A DNA stretch of 16,576 nt. Origin: Candidatus Peregrinibacteria bacterium. Its GTDB lineage: Bacteria; Patescibacteriota; Gracilibacteria; UBA1369. Positions 14,828 through 16,576 of the stretch are shown one piece after another. The position numbers were made by a program, and so were the translations under genes. Where the stretch lies: positions 1-16,576 of the forward strand of contig WJLA01000053.1 in assembly GCA_014728765.1 (NCBI GenBank). Reading direction: 5' to 3'. The first letter of the stretch is position 1; each line of letters begins with the position of its first letter. The notes beneath the pieces are model-generated. The model was given only the letters and a program-made list of their open reading frames with translations. It had not been told where the DNA came from and made no database searches.

Positions 14828-15610
14828 ATGAAAAATTTTAGAATTACCGGAATTGTGTTGGCGATTGTGATTATATTTGTCGTGATTCCTGTCTTGATGA
14901 CATCCTGGGTAGTGATTAATCCCGGAGAAAGGGGAGTTTTGGTTAGGCTTGGTGAAGTGCAAACTACCTATGGCACAGGTTTTTATTTTAAATTTCCATA
15001 TATAGATAGTGTCAAAATTTTGACTGTTCAAACTCAGAAAGAAGAAATGGAAGTTGATGCTGCGTCGAGAGATTTGCAACAGCTTACAACAAAGGTAGCT
15101 TTGAATTATCATATCAATCCTAATCAAGTTGCCGAACTCTATGAAAACATAGGTACTGATTATGTGAGAAGAATTATTCAACCGGCAATTGAAGAATCTA
15201 CTAAAGCGGCTATTGCTAAATTTACTGCAGAAGAAGCTATTACAAAAAGACCGGATGTGAAATCTGAATTGAGATCTCAATTGCAGGAAAGATTGCAAAA
15301 AAATTATTTATCATTGGATGATATTTCAATTGTAAATTTTAGATTTTCTCCTGAATTCGATGAGGCTATTGAAGCTAAACAAACTGCAGAGCAAAATGCT
15401 TTAAAAGCTCAAAACGATTTAAGAAGAATTCAAGTTGAAGCACAACAGGTGGTGGAGAAAGCGAAGGCGGAGGCGGAATCTATCAGAATTCAAGGAGAAG
15501 CTTTGAAGGAAAACCAGGAATTGGTTGAATTAAAAGCCGTTGAAAAATGGAATGGAGTGCTTCCGCAATACCTGCTTGGAAACACTGTGCCATTTGTTAA
15601 TCTGAATTAA
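14828..15610 (+). CDS. SPFH/prohibitin-family membrane protein
   Basis: A single membrane helix lies at residues 8-28 after a short basic N-terminus (MKNFR), then the PHB/SPFH domain with VVINPGERGVLVRLGEV (28-44), GFYFKFPYIDSV, TTKVALNYHI, and the amphipathic region ending near 200. A coiled-coil stretch rich in Ala, Glu and Lys follows (about 187-230: AEQNALKAQNDLRRI, VEKAKAEAESIRIQGEA). Prohibitin-like proteins form large membrane rings or microdomains that organise membrane proteins and shield proteases. At 260 aa it resembles prohibitins rather than long flotillins. No NfeD-like partner or FtsH is adjacent. The stop shares a TTAA with the convergent methyltransferase. Confidence 0.9.
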   Translation: MKNFRITGIVLAIVIIFVVIPVLMTSWVVINPGERGVLVRLGEVQTTYGTGFYFKFPYIDSVKILTVQTQKEEMEVDAASRDLQQLTTKVALNYHINPNQVAELYENIGTDYVRRIIQPAIEESTKAAIAKFTAEEAITKRPDVKSELRSQLQERLQKNYLSLDDISIVNFRFSPEFDEAIEAKQTAEQNALKAQNDLRRIQVEAQQVVEKAKAEAESIRIQGEALKENQELVELKAVEKWNGVLPQYLLGNTVPFVNLN

Positions 15611-16576
15611 GATTTAGAATATTGATAAAAATAGCATTTGATTTTGCCATTATAAAGCTTTCTGTTTTTATTTGCTTTTAGTGCAAAATCTTCTTCAAAT
15701 GTTTCACTTGCAGTAATAATGTTGAGTGATTTGATGTTCGATAATTTAAATATTTCTCCCAATTTTTTTGATATTTTTCGAACTTCAGAAATTTCATTCA
15801 TTCTTTCTCCATATGGCGGATTGGAAATAATGGTAAGATTTTCAAATTTGCTAAAGTCAATGTCTTCAAATTTGGTTTGAGTGAATATGATGTCGGAAAC
15901 ATTTGCCTTTTCAGCATTATCCGTAGCAATATTAATGGGATATTTTTCGTAATCAGAGCCGTAAATTTTGATATTTTGACTATAGTCGGCTGATGATCTG
16001 GCTTGATGAAATATTTCTTTCAGCTGCTCAATGTTTAAAAAATGCTTCCACTTTAAGAAATCATAGCTTCTGTTTAGACCAGGTGGAATGTTTTTGGCAA
16101 TTAATGCAGCCTCTATGGGAATGGTTCCAGATCCGCAAAATGGGTCCAATAAGGTATTGTTTTGATTCCATTCTGACAAATTGACCATTGCTGCAGCCAA
16201 AGTTTCTTTAATGGGTGCCGTACTTTGCTTTTTGCGATATCCTCTTTTATGTAAACTCTGTCCGCTTGTGTTAAGTCCAATCAGACATTGGTCTTTTTCA
16301 ATTTTTATGAAAATTTCGTATTTTGGTCCAATTTGACTGAAATGATTTTGTGAATATTTTTTTTGTAATTTTTTGAAAATTGCTTTTTGAGTAATGCTTT
16401 GGATTGCCGGGCAAGAATGTAATTGTGATTTATTTGAAGTGGCATGAATTGAAAAATTTGCGTCAATCGGTAAAAAATCAAACCAATCAATTTGAAAAAC
16501 AGCATCAAAAAGTTCATTAAATGTTTTTGCTTCAAATTGAGCTAATTTCAATAACACTCTATCAGCTGTTCTAAGC
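15607..16576 (-). CDS. RlmL/YpsC-type class I RNA methyltransferase (5' end cut by window edge)
   Basis: This is an AdoMet-dependent RNA methyltransferase of the THUMP/UPF0020 group; relatives make N2-methylguanosine in 23S rRNA or tRNA. The catalytic domain is intact: LLDPFCGSGTIPIEAALIA is AdoMet motif I, IYGSDYEK binds the ribose, and ISNPPYGER is the NPPY catalytic motif. KRGYRKKQSTAPIKETLAAA is the usual link between the domains. A GTG at 16557 could be taken as a start, but the frame stays open to the edge and reads LRTADRVLLKLAQF, a family-conserved stretch inside the N-terminal region. So the real start and most of the THUMP part lie beyond the window. The exact target nucleotide cannot be assigned. 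It ends in a TTAA shared with the SPFH stop. Confidence 0.88.
   Translation of the reverse strand, partial: LRTADRVLLKLAQFEAKTFNELFDAVFQIDWFDFLPIDANFSIHATSNKSQLHSCPAIQSITQKAIFKKLQKKYSQNHFSQIGPKYEIFIKIEKDQCLIGLNTSGQSLHKRGYRKKQSTAPIKETLAAAMVNLSEWNQNNTLLDPFCGSGTIPIEAALIAKNIPPGLNRSYDFLKWKHFLNIEQLKEIFHQARSSADYSQNIKIYGSDYEKYPINIATDNAEKANVSDIIFTQTKFEDIDFSKFENLTIISNPPYGERMNEISEVRKISKKLGEIFKLSNIKSLNIITASETFEEDFALKANKNRKLYNGKIKCYFYQYSKS

Noticed and set aside
14657..15298. Minus-strand frame of 213 codons over gpmI and SPFH
   Set aside because: It is antisense to two certain genes and its Ser/His/Asn/Phe-rich product has no recognisable domain.
15607..16557. Methyltransferase as a complete gene starting at GTG 16557
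   Set aside because: The frame continues to the window edge with family-conserved residues (LRTADRV), so the gene is partial, not a short form.
1..16576. Recoded UGA (code 25) as in Absconditabacteria or Gracilibacteria
   Set aside because: No gene contains an in-frame TGA; gpmI uses TGA as its stop right after its conserved end.
1..16576. CRISPR array, insertion sequence, prophage, defence system or toxin-antitoxin pair
   Set aside because: No regularly spaced repeats, transposase, integrase or known defence motif was found; nearly all sequence is taken by housekeeping or metabolic genes.

Overview
The window is AT-rich bacterial chromosome, packed with genes and with very short gaps. It holds twelve complete protein genes and two that run off the edges. 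I see no tRNA, rRNA, CRISPR array, insertion sequence or phage gene. The mix suggests a member of the Candidate Phyla Radiation (Patescibacteria): small compact genes, A-rich leaders instead of Shine-Dalgarno sites, a TalC-type transaldolase, an independent phosphoglycerate mutase and a phosphoketolase. This placement is inference, not proof. TAA, TAG and TGA all end genes and no gene needs a recoded TGA, so the standard bacterial code applies. That argues against the UGA=Gly lineages (Absconditabacteria, Gracilibacteria).

Layout. Positions 1-2205 (minus strand) carry an MgtC/DUF4010 membrane protein cut by the left edge, a small lysine-rich basic protein followed by a clear terminator, and a YgjP-type zinc metallopeptidase. 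Positions 2221-3681 hold a small three-helix membrane protein (plus) convergent with tRNA-dihydrouridine synthase (minus). Positions 3770-7071 (plus) are a two-gene unit: a beta-phosphoglucomutase-like HAD enzyme, then phosphoketolase with an odd lysine-rich N-terminal tail, ending at a bidirectional terminator. Positions 7105-7674 (minus) encode a stand-alone receiver-domain protein. Positions 7805-12463 (plus) are a tight operon: transaldolase, glucose-6-phosphate isomerase, transketolase and a LOG-family phosphoribohydrolase. Exonuclease III (minus) converges on it. Then follow phosphoglycerate mutase and an SPFH/prohibitin-like protein (plus), and an RlmL-type RNA methyltransferase (minus) cut by the right edge.

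How the genes fit together. PGI, transketolase, transaldolase and phosphoketolase interconvert hexose, pentose, tetrose and triose phosphates and make acetyl phosphate. GpmI acts in lower glycolysis. The LOG protein could feed ribose 5-phosphate from nucleotides into transketolase. This would be a sugar-phosphate hub able to run without oxidative steps. Whether the genome lacks phosphofructokinase cannot be seen here. The most unusual items are the histone-H1-like tail on phosphoketolase (echoed by the small basic protein near the left end), the LOG gene inside the pentose operon, the small palindromes inside two sugar-gene promoters, and the general lack of Shine-Dalgarno sites.
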